From: Jeotgalicoccus nanhaiensis
Lineage (GTDB): Bacteria > Bacillota > Bacilli > Staphylococcales > Salinicoccaceae
DNA length: 64,000 bases
Direction: 5' to 3'
Assembly: GCA_004570955.1 (NCBI GenBank)
Contig: SPPL01000002.1
Span: forward strand, 186,001 to 250,000
The notes below the pieces were generated by a model that ran no database searches, was not told where the DNA came from, and saw only the letters and a list, made by a program, of their open reading frames with translations. The stretch's first letter is position 1. The number at the start of each line of letters is the position of its first letter. Below, piece by piece: positions 29,523 to 38,667 of this stretch. Position numbers and translations under genes: made by a program.

Positions 29523-30585
29523 TCTTTTAAAAAAGCTGGATGAAATTGCCCCATTTTCAGATAGTGAAGACTGGGATAATACTGGGTTGCTGGTAGGTAA
29601 CGAGGACGATACCGTTACAGGTATTATTACTGCGCTCGACTGCAGCGCCGGTACTGTGGATGAAGCTGTTATGCAGAATGCCAATGTTATTATCAGCCAC
29701 CATCCTTTAATTTTCCCAGAGATTTCAAAAGTGGTGAACGAAGGACCGGGTGCTGTTATCCGTAAATTAATTAAAAATGATATTAATCTGATTGCGATGC
29801 ACACAAACCTCGACCATCAGAAAAATGGCGTCAGTCATATGATAGCGTCGGAACTCGGTTATCCTGAAACAGAAATTCTTCTGCCTCAAAAAGGTAACTT
29901 TAAAAAACTCAGGGTGAATATCAACACGGAAAATAAAGAAGAATTCAAAGAAAATCTCTTAAAAAATGCACCGGTGGGTGATATGGGCGATTATACGGAA
30001 GTCAGTTATGAATATAGGGTTCACGGCCAGTTCAGACCTGAAGACCGAGCCAATCCAACCATCGGGGAAGCAGGGAAACTGGAACATGTGGATGAGTATG
30101 TTATAGAATGCATTTTTGACGGCAGGGAACAGGGAGCTGTTATTGATGCAGTCAAAAAATATCATCCGTATGAAGAACCTGCGTATGATATATACAGTCT
30201 CGACAGAAAGGCCGATACCGGACTCGGCGTTAAATTTAAGTACGGAGATACGCTTGAAGCTCTCGTCAAGCTGATAGAAAACAAAACCGGTCTTAAGCCG
30301 GTTAATATCGTGAAAGCAGACGACGGGATTATCAATACCGTCGCTGTCATCGGCGGAGCAGGGATGAGTTACAGCGAGGCTGTATTTCACAGCGGGGCAG
30401 ATGTGCTGATCACCGGCGACGTTAAGTATCATGAAGCTTATGATGCAAAAGACCGCGGACAGAATATTATCGATGCCGGCCATTATATTGAAGTTTTAAT
30501 GACTAAATATCTTGCTGCGCTGATCGATGAGCAGATTGATGTGCCGGTACAGGCTTCAAAAGTATCAACAAACCCATTTGAATAA
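29506..30585 (+). CDS. Nif3-like dinuclear metal center protein (YqfO)
   Basis: The 359-residue protein belongs to the Nif3/YqfO family, with a conserved dinuclear metal site and unsettled function, possibly GTP cyclohydrolase I type 2-like. Ligand motifs ISHHPLIF and MHTNLDHQKNGV lie in the N-terminal part and GDVKYHEAYDAKDRG with DAGHYIE near the C-terminus. The centre carries the extra PII/CutA-like domain of the Gram-positive long form. ATG at 29506 is chosen because GGAG overlaps the trmK end just before it and MLKISDLLKKLDEIAP is the usual start. Confidence 0.92.
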   Translation: MLKISDLLKKLDEIAPFSDSEDWDNTGLLVGNEDDTVTGIITALDCSAGTVDEAVMQNANVIISHHPLIFPEISKVVNEGPGAVIRKLIKNDINLIAMHTNLDHQKNGVSHMIASELGYPETEILLPQKGNFKKLRVNINTENKEEFKENLLKNAPVGDMGDYTEVSYEYRVHGQFRPEDRANPTIGEAGKLEHVDEYVIECIFDGREQGAVIDAVKKYHPYEEPAYDIYSLDRKADTGLGVKFKYGDTLEALVKLIENKTGLKPVNIVKADDGIINTVAVIGGAGMSYSEAVFHSGADVLITGDVKYHEAYDAKDRGQNIIDAGHYIEVLMTKYLAALIDEQIDVPVQASKVSTNPFE

Positions 30586-30592
30586 ATGATGA

Positions 30593-30636
30593 AAAAAGCT
30601 GCGGAATCTGGATATTCAGATTCCGCAGCTTTTTAT
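30593..30636. terminator. Bidirectional terminator between nif3 and ispH
   Basis: AAAAAGCTGCGGAATCTG pairs perfectly with CAGATTCCGCAGCTTTTT across a 6-nt loop, giving an 18-bp stem that serves both convergent genes. Confidence 0.92.
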
Positions 30637-30639
30637 CTT

Positions 30640-31602
30640 TTATTCCATCACTTTAACAGGTGTTGGTTTTTTGATTTTTGGTAAAATCTTAGTCATCGGC
30701 ACTGCTGATTGCGGTGCAGCCTGAGCTTCAATATTATAATTTTTAATATAGTCGATGACTTCTTTTACAATCGGTGTCGGAGTAGAGGCGCCTGCTGTAA
30801 TTGCAACTTTCTCCACACCTTCCAGCCATTCGTTTTTAAGTTCATTTAATGAACTGATGCGGTAGGCGTTAGTGTGCGCAATTTCTTTAGAAACCTGAGC
30901 AAGACGGTTGGAGTTATTACTCTTCGGATCTCCAACTACGATGAGTAAATCAGCTTCTCCGGCCTGCTCGGCAACAGCTTCCTGTCTGACCTGTGTTGCA
31001 AGACAGATTTCCTTGTGCACCTCAATGTGCGGATATCTGACTTTAAGATCGTCCATAAGATGGCTGACATCCCACTGGCTCATCGTCGTCTGATTCGTCA
31101 CGATTAATTTCTTGTCTGAAAGATAGTCCGGCAGGGCCGCAACATCTTCTGGAGTTTCGATTAAGTGAACGTGATCCGGTGCGACACCGACAGCGCCTTC
31201 CGGTTCAGGATGATCTTTTTTACCGATATATATAACATCGTAATCATCCGCAGTTTTCTCTCGAATCAAATCGTGTGTAAACTCTACATCAGGACAAGTC
31301 GCATCGATGCATACGAGTCCTTTCTCTTTAGCACGTGCTTTCACCTGCGGCGAAACGCCGTGTGCTGTAAAGATAACAGTACCGCTTTCGATCTGTTCGA
31401 GGATTTCAAGACGGTTCGGTCCGTCTAGTGTGATAATGCCTTCTTCTTCAAATGCATCCGTCACATGCTTATTGTGTACAATCATACCTAAAATATATAT
31501 AGGACGCGGCAGCGACTGGTCAAGCGAAGCATTGCGCGCAATCACCATTGCGTCAACAACGCCGTAACAGTAACCGCGCGGTGAGATTTTAATAATATCC
31601 AT
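30640..31602 (-). CDS. ispH: 4-hydroxy-3-methylbut-2-enyl diphosphate reductase
   Basis: IspH is the last step of the MEP isoprenoid pathway and holds an iron-sulfur cluster. The 320-residue protein has the three cluster cysteines in GYCYGV (Cys12), DATCPD and HKEICLATQ, and the [10 protein letters not shown] motif. The last 30 or so residues form a Pro/Lys-rich tail. AGGAGGAG precedes the ATG. ispG, the preceding step of the same pathway, is at 36.6 kb. Use of the MEP pathway is notable because Staphylococcus itself uses mevalonate. Confidence 0.95.
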   Translation of the reverse strand: MDIIKISPRGYCYGVVDAMVIARNASLDQSLPRPIYILGMIVHNKHVTDAFEEEGIITLDGPNRLEILEQIESGTVIFTAHGVSPQVKARAKEKGLVCIDATCPDVEFTHDLIREKTADDYDVIYIGKKDHPEPEGAVGVAPDHVHLIETPEDVAALPDYLSDKKLIVTNQTTMSQWDVSHLMDDLKVRYPHIEVHKEICLATQVRQEAVAEQAGEADLLIVVGDPKSNNSNRLAQVSKEIAHTNAYRISSLNELKNEWLEGVEKVAITAGASTPTPIVKEVIDYIKNYNIEAQAAPQSAVPMTKILPKIKKPTPVKVME

Positions 31603-31743
31603 AAGTTGAACTCCTCCTTACATCTGATTATACTTACTTTTTGCTGATATTCAAATCATCCAAATGACTGAACGATTATTATAGCGTAAATATGCATTTT
31701 TAGTTATAATTGATAAGGAGTTTGAAAGGGACAGGTGACATAT

Positions 31744-33081
31744 ATGTCAAATGCATTTAAAAGATTTGAATTTAACAAACAAATGCTCAGTGCAATAGAG
31801 CGAGTAGGATTTACACATCCGACGATGGTGCAGGAACGCGTAATCCCCCGTATATTAAAAGGCAGCAATGTCGTTGCACAGTCAGCCACAGGCAGCGGGA
31901 AAAGCCATGCTTTTTTACTGCCGCTAATTTACAATATCGACGCGGAAGAGAAAACACCGCAGGTTATAATCCTGGCGCCGACGAGAGAACTTGCCAAGCA
32001 GCTTGAGAATATGGCTAAAAAAGTTCTCGAATCATATGAAGATATAAGTGCACGGGCATTTATCGGCGGCACGGAAATGAAACGCGATGAAGAGCGTGCA
32101 CGTCAAAATCCGCAGCTTGTAATCGGTACGCCGACAAGAATCAAGGATTTAATCGATAATCAGGCGCTTGATATTCATGCAGCGAAATCTGTCGTTATCG
32201 ATGAAGCCGATTTAATGGTCGATCTCGGTTTTATGGGAGATGTCGACTATATTTCTAACCGTATTTCGACTTCAAGCCAGTTCCTGGTATTTTCTGCCAC
32301 TATCCCTGACCCGTTAAAACATTTTATGGAAAAATATATTGGCGAAACGGAAATTATCGTAATTGATACGCCGCTTAATAAAGCATCTATCCATTACAGT
32401 CTCGTGCCTGTCAAAGGATCGAGCAGATTAGAGAAAACACTTGAACTGACTAAAAATATTACGCCGTATATCGGTTTAATTTTTGCCAATTCAAGGGAAC
32501 GTGCCGATGAATTATTTGCTTACTTAAAAGAAGCCGGCATTAATGTGGGATTATTCCATGGCGGTTTAAAACCGCGTGAACGGACGCAGGAAATTAAAAA
32601 AATCGAGAATCTTGATTATCACTGGGTTGTTGCAAGCGACCTTGCAGCAAGAGGACTTGATTTTGACGGTGCGTCCCATGTCATTAATTACGATATTCCA
32701 AAGCAGATAGAATTCTTTACACACAGAGTAGGCCGTGTCGGCAGAGGACAGTACAGCGGTGTTGCAATTACACTTTACGAACCGAGTGAACAAAACGAAA
32801 TTGATGCACTTGAAGGTAAAGGATATGTTTTCAATCATGAAGATATCCGCGGTGGTGAATTGAAAGAAATTAAAGACCGCACGCAGCGCGCAGCGAGAAA
32901 TACACGCAGTAAGACGAATAAAACACAAAATTACAAAGTACGCAGCCCTAAAAAAGTAAAACCGGGCTATAAAAAGAAAATTAAGTTCCAGAAAGAAGAA
33001 CTTGAGCGCCAGGAAAGAAGACGCTATGCAAAAGCAAAATCACGCAACGAGAAGAAGAGAAATAAAAAAGATAATAAGTAG
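31744..33081 (+). CDS. cshB: DEAD-box RNA helicase CshB
   Basis: CshB is an ATP-dependent RNA helicase linked to cold adaptation and ribosome assembly or RNA decay. The 445-residue protein shows the Q motif, SATGSGKS Walker A near 50, PTRELA, the DEAD box (VIDEADLMVD), SAT, and HRVGRVGRG in motif VI, then a long basic C-terminal tail. ATG at 31744 follows AGGTGA; an in-frame GTG nine bases upstream overlaps that site. nfo follows after 10 nt, the Bacillus/Staphylococcus order. Confidence 0.95.
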   Translation: MSNAFKRFEFNKQMLSAIERVGFTHPTMVQERVIPRILKGSNVVAQSATGSGKSHAFLLPLIYNIDAEEKTPQVIILAPTRELAKQLENMAKKVLESYEDISARAFIGGTEMKRDEERARQNPQLVIGTPTRIKDLIDNQALDIHAAKSVVIDEADLMVDLGFMGDVDYISNRISTSSQFLVFSATIPDPLKHFMEKYIGETEIIVIDTPLNKASIHYSLVPVKGSSRLEKTLELTKNITPYIGLIFANSRERADELFAYLKEAGINVGLFHGGLKPRERTQEIKKIENLDYHWVVASDLAARGLDFDGASHVINYDIPKQIEFFTHRVGRVGRGQYSGVAITLYEPSEQNEIDALEGKGYVFNHEDIRGGELKEIKDRTQRAARNTRSKTNKTQNYKVRSPKKVKPGYKKKIKFQKEELERQERRRYAKAKSRNEKKRNKKDNK

Positions 33082-33091
33082 GTTGATGTAA

Positions 33092-33997
33092 ATGCTATTG
33101 GGATCACATGTTTCGATGAGCGGTAAGAAAATGCTGGAAGAGTCGGTAACTACTGCAGCAGGTTATGGTGCATCTACATTTATGATTTATACCGGTGCAC
33201 CGCAAAATACACGCCGTAAAAAAATTGAAGATCTGAATATCGAAAACGGGCAGAAAGCCATGGCGGAACTCGGCATTGAAAATTTCGTCGTGCACGCTCC
33301 TTACATTATTAATATCGCAAATACTGAAAAAGATCATGTCTTTAATTTAGGCGTTGAATTTTTACAGGAAGAAATCGTCCGTACTGAAGCACTCGGTGCA
33401 AAACAGATTGTACTTCATCCAGGTGCCCATGTCGGTGCCGGGAGTGAAGCGGGAATCAGGCAAATTGTTAAAGGACTTAACGAAGTTCTGTCGAATGACA
33501 ACGATGTGCAGATTGCCCTTGAAACAATGGCTGGCAAAGGTTCCGAAATCGGCCGTACATTTGAAGAAATCGCACATATTATGGACGGCGTGATAAATAA
33601 TGAACGCTTAAGTGTAACATTTGATACTTGTCACGTTCACGATGCAGGCTATGATATTAAAAACGATTTTGACGGTGTTTTAAATGAGTTTGATAAAATT
33701 GTCGGCATTGACCGCATTAAAATTCTTCATATGAATGACTCTAAAAATCCTGCCGGTGCTCATAAAGACAGACATGAAAACTTCGGTTTCGGTCATATCG
33801 GATTTGATGCACTGACTTATATTATTAATCATCCGGAGTTCACTGACGTGCCAAAAATATTAGAAACTCCATTTGTCGGTCCGGATAAGAAAAATCGTGT
33901 CGCACCGTATAAACACGAAATAGATATGATCAAATCAGGGGAATTCGATCCGGGTTTATTAGTAAAAATTAATCCGGCAGTATCGGAATTAGAATAG
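33092..33997 (+). CDS. nfo: Endonuclease IV (AP endonuclease)
   Basis: Nfo cleaves DNA at abasic sites in base excision repair. The 301-residue TIM barrel begins [14 protein letters not shown] and has the trinuclear zinc ligands in [33 protein letters not shown] and the late ILETPF motif. Length is normal. It is co-transcribed with cshB and ends at a strong terminator. Confidence 0.96.
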   Translation: MLLGSHVSMSGKKMLEESVTTAAGYGASTFMIYTGAPQNTRRKKIEDLNIENGQKAMAELGIENFVVHAPYIINIANTEKDHVFNLGVEFLQEEIVRTEALGAKQIVLHPGAHVGAGSEAGIRQIVKGLNEVLSNDNDVQIALETMAGKGSEIGRTFEEIAHIMDGVINNERLSVTFDTCHVHDAGYDIKNDFDGVLNEFDKIVGIDRIKILHMNDSKNPAGAHKDRHENFGFGHIGFDALTYIINHPEFTDVPKILETPFVGPDKKNRVAPYKHEIDMIKSGEFDPGLLVKINPAVSELE

Positions 33998-34005
33998 TAT
34001 AATTC

Positions 34006-34036
34006 AAGGAGCACCTCTTGCAGGTGCTCCTTTTCG
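34006..34036 (+). terminator. cshB-nfo terminator
   Basis: An 11-bp stem (AAGGAGCACCT / AGGTGCTCCTT) with a CTTGC loop, followed by TTTTC. Confidence 0.85.
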
Positions 34037-34050
34037 TAATCATTCCTATT

Positions 34051-34075
34051 TACAAATCGTAACGATTACTGTAAA
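34051..34075 (+). promoter_or_regulatory. Candidate Zur box upstream of znuC
   Basis: The perfect palindrome ATCGT-A-ACGAT (34056-34066) lies within TACAAATCGTAACGATTACT. It resembles Gram-positive Zur/Fur-family operators (TCGTAAT-type half-sites). A further CGTAATCATT half-site lies at about 34035-34044. zur itself is the third gene of the unit 45 bp downstream, so autoregulation by zinc is likely. Confidence 0.7.
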
Positions 34076-34109
34076 ATAAATCAGGAGATAAATAAAAGGA
34101 GTCTTGTTA

Positions 34110-34892
34110 ATGACTGTGCCTGTATTTGAAATTAAAGACGTAACATATGAATATAAAGATAAATTGGAGGCGACACCGGCTCTCCAGCATATATCCTTTT
34201 CGATTAACCAGGGAGAATTTTTGGCTATTGTTGGCCCGAACGGTTCTGGAAAATCCACGCTGCTGAAATTAATCCTCGGTGTTTATAAGCTTCAGCAGGG
34301 CAATATACTGATTAACGGCAAGAGCCGCAAATCTTTTAATGCCTGGCAGGAAATCGGCTACGTTTCCCAAAAAGCGGCAGCTCATGCGAAGGGATTTCCC
34401 GCTACTGTAGAAGAAGTGGTGCTGAGCGGACTGACAAAGGAAAAGGGATTGTTTAAAAGATTCAATAAAAAAGATAATAAACAGCTGGATAAAACTTTAA
34501 AGCTGCTTGATATTGAACATATTAAACATCAGAACGTATCAAACCTGTCCGGAGGGCAGGCTCAGCGGGTGTTTATCGCACGGGCTTTAATTAACGAACC
34601 TTCAATTTTAGTTCTCGATGAACCGACGGAAGGAATCGACAGCAAGCATGTTAAAGATTTTTATAATGTTCTTCTGAAATTAAAAGAACAAGAGGTAACA
34701 ATCCTGCTCGTAACTCATGACATTGGTGTTGTCGTCGACAATGCCGATAAAGTCGCATGCTTGAACGAGCATCTGCACTTTCATGGTACGAATAAGGAAT
34801 TTCAAAATCTCGGTGAAGCAGAACTGTCCAAAATTTACGGTTTCCCGCTGCAGCTCGTGTCGCACAATCACCAGAGGGAGTGCTGTAAATGA
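34110..34892 (+). CDS. znuC: Zinc ABC transporter ATP-binding protein
   Basis: This ATPase powers metal, probably zinc, uptake. The 260-residue protein has Walker A GPNGSGKST near 42-50, signature LSGGQAQRV near 147, Walker B ILVLDEPTEGID near 168 and the switch His in LVTHD. ATG at 34110 lies 6 nt after AAGGAG. The stop overlaps znuB by 4 nt. No solute-binding protein (znuA) is in this operon, so it must be encoded elsewhere. Zinc specificity is inferred from the linked zur. Confidence 0.9.
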   Translation: MTVPVFEIKDVTYEYKDKLEATPALQHISFSINQGEFLAIVGPNGSGKSTLLKLILGVYKLQQGNILINGKSRKSFNAWQEIGYVSQKAAAHAKGFPATVEEVVLSGLTKEKGLFKRFNKKDNKQLDKTLKLLDIEHIKHQNVSNLSGGQAQRVFIARALINEPSILVLDEPTEGIDSKHVKDFYNVLLKLKEQEVTILLVTHDIGVVVDNADKVACLNEHLHFHGTNKEFQNLGEAELSKIYGFPLQLVSHNHQRECCK

Positions 34893-35734
34893 TAGAGGCA
34901 ATATTAAATTATGATTTTATGAAATATTCATTTATAAGCGGTCTGATTGTCGGCCTGATTGCACCGCTCCTCGGAACTTTTATCGTTGTAAGAAGGCTGT
35001 CGCTGATTGCAGATGCACTCAGTCATGTGGCACTCGGCGGCATCGCTTTTGGCGTTTATTTAACATCGGTCTTTAACTTTATCATTAATCCGGTAATTTC
35101 CGGTATCGTGTTTTCCGTTATAGGTGCGCTCGGCATCGAGAAGCTGCGCGGACTGTATAAACACTATTCGGAAATTGCAATTCCGATAATAATGAGTCTC
35201 GGTATTGCACTAAGCGTTTTATTCCTGTCATTAGCCAACGGCTTTAACCAGGATTTATTTGGCTACCTGTTCGGAAGTATAAGCGCCGTCAGCTTTAATG
35301 ATCTTATTTTAATTATAATTATCGGTGCTATCGTTGTTTTGTTTGTCTTCTTTCTTTACAAGGAAATGTTTTTCATTTCGTTTGATGAAGAATACGCTGG
35401 TGTTATGAAGCTGAGCAAATACATTCACATTATATTTATCGTACTTGTTGCCCTGGTAATCAGTGCTTCGATGCGGATTGTCGGCATACTGCTGGTCAGT
35501 GCCATGATGACACTGCCGGTGGCAAGTGCGATGAGAATCACATCGAGTTTCAAGCAGCTTATGATAGTCAGCATAATTTTTGGGGAAATCTCGGTAATAG
35601 CCGGGCTGTTCCTTGGATTTCATTTGAATATCTCGCCCGGCGGGACGATAGTACTTGTCTCTATCGCTATCTTATTATGTACGCTGATATTAAATCGTGT
35701 AGGAGTTGTTAGGAATGCACAAAGAACTAGTTGA
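34889..35734 (+). CDS. znuB: Zinc ABC transporter permease
   Basis: A 281-residue polytopic protein with about eight or nine membrane helices, of the ABC-3 metal permease family. The VRRLSLIADALSHVALGGIAFG stretch near 30-50 is the family hallmark. It overlaps znuC at its start and zur at its end by 20 nt, giving a tight three-gene operon. Confidence 0.92.
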   Translation: MIEAILNYDFMKYSFISGLIVGLIAPLLGTFIVVRRLSLIADALSHVALGGIAFGVYLTSVFNFIINPVISGIVFSVIGALGIEKLRGLYKHYSEIAIPIIMSLGIALSVLFLSLANGFNQDLFGYLFGSISAVSFNDLILIIIIGAIVVLFVFFLYKEMFFISFDEEYAGVMKLSKYIHIIFIVLVALVISASMRIVGILLVSAMMTLPVASAMRITSSFKQLMIVSIIFGEISVIAGLFLGFHLNISPGGTIVLVSIAILLCTLILNRVGVVRNAQRTS

Positions 35735-36128
35735 TTACAAAGAAATGCTTAAAGAAGCTAAGTTTAAAGTAACTAAAAAACGTCTGCGCATGATAGAACT
35801 GTTCATGGAAGACGAACGGTACTTATCTGCCAAGGAAATTCAGGAAATGATGAATAAGGAATATCCCGGAATCAGTTACGATACGATATACCGGAATCTT
35901 CATACGTTGAAAGATATCAACGTACTTGAGCAGACGACTTTTGGCGGAGAAATGCAGTATAAAATTTCCTGTACTGATCACCACCATCATCATTTTATAT
36001 GCGAACGCTGCGGTGAAACGAAAGTCGTTCACTACTGTCCGGTAGAAACTTGGGAAAAAGAATTGAACGGCGTGAAAATCAACAGCCACAAAGTAGAACT
36101 ATACGGTCTGTGTGAAGCATGCCGGTAA
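35715..36128 (+). CDS. zur: Fur family zinc uptake repressor Zur
   Basis: The 137-residue Fur-family protein has a winged helix (about 15-80) and a dimer domain with the His-rich DHHHHHFICERCGET segment and a C-terminal CEAC; the two CxxC pairs form the structural zinc site. Placement after znuCB supports zinc rather than iron sensing. ATG at 35715 is preferred over an in-frame TTG at 35706 because AGGAG sits 9 nt before it. Confidence 0.92.
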   Translation: MHKELVDYKEMLKEAKFKVTKKRLRMIELFMEDERYLSAKEIQEMMNKEYPGISYDTIYRNLHTLKDINVLEQTTFGGEMQYKISCTDHHHHHFICERCGETKVVHYCPVETWEKELNGVKINSHKVELYGLCEACR

Positions 36129-36134
36129 GATAGA

Positions 36135-36190
36135 TAAAAAAACCAGTCCGCAGCTCTTTTTGAGGAGTTGCGGACTGGTTTTTTGTTTTT
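36135..36190 (+). terminator. znuCB-zur terminator
   Basis: A stem of about 20 bp (AAAAAACCAGTCCGCAGCTC against GAGTTGCGGACTGGTTTTTT, with G-U pairs) followed by a T-run. Confidence 0.9.
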
Positions 36191-36198
36191 TAAGTGAC

Positions 36199-36324
36199 TA
36201 TCGTGCCATTGTGATTGTCACAGTGGCGCGCTGGATCTTCTACTGTGCCATTGTCACTTTCACAGTGGCCCGATGAGCATGCTAAACTGGACCCACTCAT
36301 TTTTCAGTTTCCCGGTTCAGTCTA
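36199..36324. repeat. Repeat array C: two 42-bp units and a decayed third
   Basis: GTGCCATTGT occurs at 36203 and 36245, 42 bp apart. Each unit has the inverted arms CCATTGT and ACAGTGG (one G-T pair) separated by exactly 7 nt. A decayed third unit from about 36286 keeps part of the pattern (TCA, TTTCAG, CCCGGT). The third unit overlaps the 3' end of a small minus-strand gene. It lies between the zur terminator and that gene. The period matches arrays A and B, but the core sequence is different. Confidence 0.8.
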
Positions 36325-36473
36325 TTCTTAACAAGTACTGAAACCGCAAGTATAACAACCAAAAGTACGATAATCGATGGACGTATGCTTGTATCTGTAA
36401 ACCAGAAACCGAGAACCGTCATTAGTATCAGACCGATAACGGTCAAAAATATTATGTTCAAAACTTTTTTCAT
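36297..36473 (-). CDS. Small two-helix membrane protein, unknown
   Basis: I do not recognise this 58-residue protein. It begins MKKVLNIIFLTVIGLILMTV, has two hydrophobic helices (about 5-24 and 33-48) separated by WFTDTSIRPS, and ends in a basic/acidic tail (VKNRLNRETEK). The ribosome binding site (AGGTG) is modest. The last codons run into the decayed third unit of repeat array C, so the C-terminus may have been shaped by the repeat. Confidence 0.6.
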   Translation of the reverse strand: MKKVLNIIFLTVIGLILMTVLGFWFTDTSIRPSIIVLLVVILAVSVLVKNRLNRETEK

Positions 36474-36554
36474 AAAACTGCACCTGACTTTTATTGTAAT
36501 AAATTAAATTCGATATTTACTATATATTCATATCTCAAAAATAGCAAAGACAAA

Positions 36555-36585
36555 AAATCCCGCTGCATATCGCAGCGGGTTTAAA
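36555..36585 (-). terminator. ispG terminator
   Basis: AAATCCCGCTGC and GCAGCGGGTTT pair across a 5-nt loop; on the minus strand the stem is followed by a T-run (plus AAAAAA at 36551-36556). Confidence 0.85.
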
Positions 36586-36588
36586 ATA

Positions 36589-37710
36589 TTATTTAACTTC
36601 AGCTTCGGCTTCTTCTTTTTCAAGACGTTTTTTCTCGTGGTAAGCTTCAGCCATAATGTCGATTTCTTTCTTCAGTTCGTCGACCATAGTTTCCTCCGGT
36701 ACTTTACGTACCGTTTTACCGTGCATGAAGAGCAATCCTTCACCGCGGGCACCGGCTATACCGATATCAGCTTCGCGCGCTTCACCCGGACCGTTTACCG
36801 CACAGCCGAGTACAGCAACTTTAAGCGGTGCTTTTACATGTGAAATATATTCTTCCATTTCATTTGCGATTGAAATCAAATCAATTTCAATACGTCCGCA
36901 AGTCGGGCAGGCAATCAATGTTGCTGCGTTACTTGCGAGACCGAAAGTTTTCAGCAGCTCTTTACATACTTTAATCTCTTCAACTGGATCTGCCGATAAG
37001 GAAATACGCATTGTGTTTCCGATACCTTTAGAAATAATAGTACCGAGACCTGCAGCACTCTTAACAGTTCCCGCAAACAGCGTTCCGCTTTCGGTAATAC
37101 CGATGTGGAGCGGATAATCGAATGCTTCAGCTGCTTTTTCGTAAGCTTCTACAGCAAGATTAACGTCTGATGCTTTCATGGAAACGATAATATCATGAAA
37201 ATCGAGGTCTTCTAATATTTTAATATGGTGCAAGGCACTTTCAACCATGCCGTCCGCAGTAGGGTAGCCGTATTTTTTTATAATATGGCGTTCAAGACTT
37301 CCTGCGTTAACACCGATACGGATTGGAATGCCTTTAGCCTTACAGGCTTTTACGACTTCTTCCACTTTTTCACGGCGTCCGATGTTACCCGGGTTGATAC
37401 GGATTTTATCCGCGCCGCCTTCTACTGCAATTAATGCCAGTTTATAGTCGAAATGAATATCGACAACAAGCGGTATATTAATACGCTTTTTAATCTCTGC
37501 GATAGCGAGCGCATCTTCTTCTTTTGGACATGCAACGCGAACGATCTGACAACCTGCTTCTTCAAGCTCGTTAATTTGAGCAACAGTAGCTTCAACATCA
37601 TGTGTTTTCGTTGTTGTCATACTTTGAATGATAATTTCATCGGCTCCGCCGATAGTAAGATCGCCAACTTTAACTTTTCTAGTTTGTGTACGATGTGTAA
37701 TTCCAGACAT
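36589..37710 (-). CDS. ispG: 4-hydroxy-3-methylbut-2-en-1-yl diphosphate synthase
   Basis: IspG (GcpE) makes HMBPP in the MEP pathway using a [4Fe-4S] cluster. The 373-residue protein has the TIM barrel starting [12 protein letters not shown], and C-terminal cluster cysteines in IACPTCGR and [16 protein letters not shown] at 37710 follows AGGGG by 8 nt; a TTG six bases upstream is less likely. Its product feeds IspH, encoded at 30.6 kb. Confidence 0.95.
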   Translation of the reverse strand: MSGITHRTQTRKVKVGDLTIGGADEIIIQSMTTTKTHDVEATVAQINELEEAGCQIVRVACPKEEDALAIAEIKKRINIPLVVDIHFDYKLALIAVEGGADKIRINPGNIGRREKVEEVVKACKAKGIPIRIGVNAGSLERHIIKKYGYPTADGMVESALHHIKILEDLDFHDIIVSMKASDVNLAVEAYEKAAEAFDYPLHIGITESGTLFAGTVKSAAGLGTIISKGIGNTMRISLSADPVEEIKVCKELLKTFGLASNAATLIACPTCGRIEIDLISIANEMEEYISHVKAPLKVAVLGCAVNGPGEAREADIGIAGARGEGLLFMHGKTVRKVPEETMVDELKKEIDIMAEAYHEKKRLEKEEAEAEVK

Positions 37711-37791
37711 ATACAAGCCCCTAATCTAAAATTCTTTCTATTTTATAATCTTATTATAATAAAAAACCGAGACAAATGTAACCATCTTGCA

Positions 37792-38535
37792 TTACGAATG
37801 CGTTTTCTTTTGCTTCGGCAGCTTTTTAAAGTAATAAATATACGGTATCAGAGCGATTATCAGTATAATCCAGTAGAAGTTTTCCGTAAAGACAGCAAAA
37901 AGACCGATTGGCAGAGCAAGAATCATCATTATATAGGAACCGATTTTAAACCAGTTCATATAATCTGTTTTTCTGCCAGCGAAGTTTGCGATAAAACTTA
38001 ACAGCAGCGACAGAAACAGCATCAGCGTAAAGATAAAGAAATAAATGACCACAATATATAGAGTAATGTAGATAAATATATAGAAGTATAAACTCGACAT
38101 CTGACTGGATACAAACTGTTCCAGCGATTCATTATCTGTAATATCACCTATAAAACTGTAACTGAAAGTGCCGTTTTGAATTTCGCTTATGTATATACCA
38201 TCCCGGAGAAAGGCAAACAGTACAGCTTCATCGAGTGTATCACTTTCATCACGTGTAATATCCGGTGTAAACAGAATTTGATGTTCATTTAAGCTGAGCT
38301 GCTTTTCTTCTCCCTGATATTCACCGCCTTCAATTTGAAATTCGGGAATTTCATCGCCTATTTCCGACAGATGCCCGAAAGTATTTACCGTAGCAAGCAG
38401 CGACGTAATAAACGGCAGAGAGATAAAAATCGACACGAGCAGCATGTTTAACAGCAGGTACCTGAAGGGTACAGTACGAAATAGAGGATACTTTTTAAAT
38501 GTAACCAGGCGTTTAATAAAGTTAAAATATTTCAT
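37792..38535 (-). CDS. DUF1189 family membrane protein (YqgB-like)
   Basis: A 247-residue protein with one N-terminal membrane helix (about 27-48), an extracellular domain of about 100 residues and three or more C-terminal helices (about 148-235). This pattern and the position next to sodA fit the DUF1189 family, present near sodA in Bacillus and Staphylococcus. Function is unknown. GATGAGAG precedes the ATG; it diverges from sodA. Confidence 0.75.
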   Translation of the reverse strand: MKYFNFIKRLVTFKKYPLFRTVPFRYLLLNMLLVSIFISLPFITSLLATVNTFGHLSEIGDEIPEFQIEGGEYQGEEKQLSLNEHQILFTPDITRDESDTLDEAVLFAFLRDGIYISEIQNGTFSYSFIGDITDNESLEQFVSSQMSSLYFYIFIYITLYIVVIYFFIFTLMLFLSLLLSFIANFAGRKTDYMNWFKIGSYIMMILALPIGLFAVFTENFYWIILIIALIPYIYYFKKLPKQKKTHS

Positions 38536-38559
38536 TCTCTCATCCTTAATGCGTGTAAT

Positions 38560-38579
38560 AATAAGACCTTAGTCTTATT
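38560..38579. promoter_or_regulatory. Inverted repeat between DUF1189 gene and sodA
   Basis: AATAAGAC and GTCTTATT form a perfect 8-bp inverted repeat with a CTTA centre, 25 bp upstream of the DUF1189 start and about 90 bp upstream of sodA. No gene ends here, so an operator is more likely than a terminator. Confidence 0.4.
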
Positions 38580-38667
38580 TAAAAAAACCTTAAGCAATCT
38601 AATTGTTATTTTAACATCAAATTGCTATATTTAGGATGTAAACAATTTTGAAGGGAGATTTTTAATT

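Noticed and set aside
31165-31567. Plus-strand frames opposite ispH
   Set aside because: They are complementary shadows of ispH without start signals.
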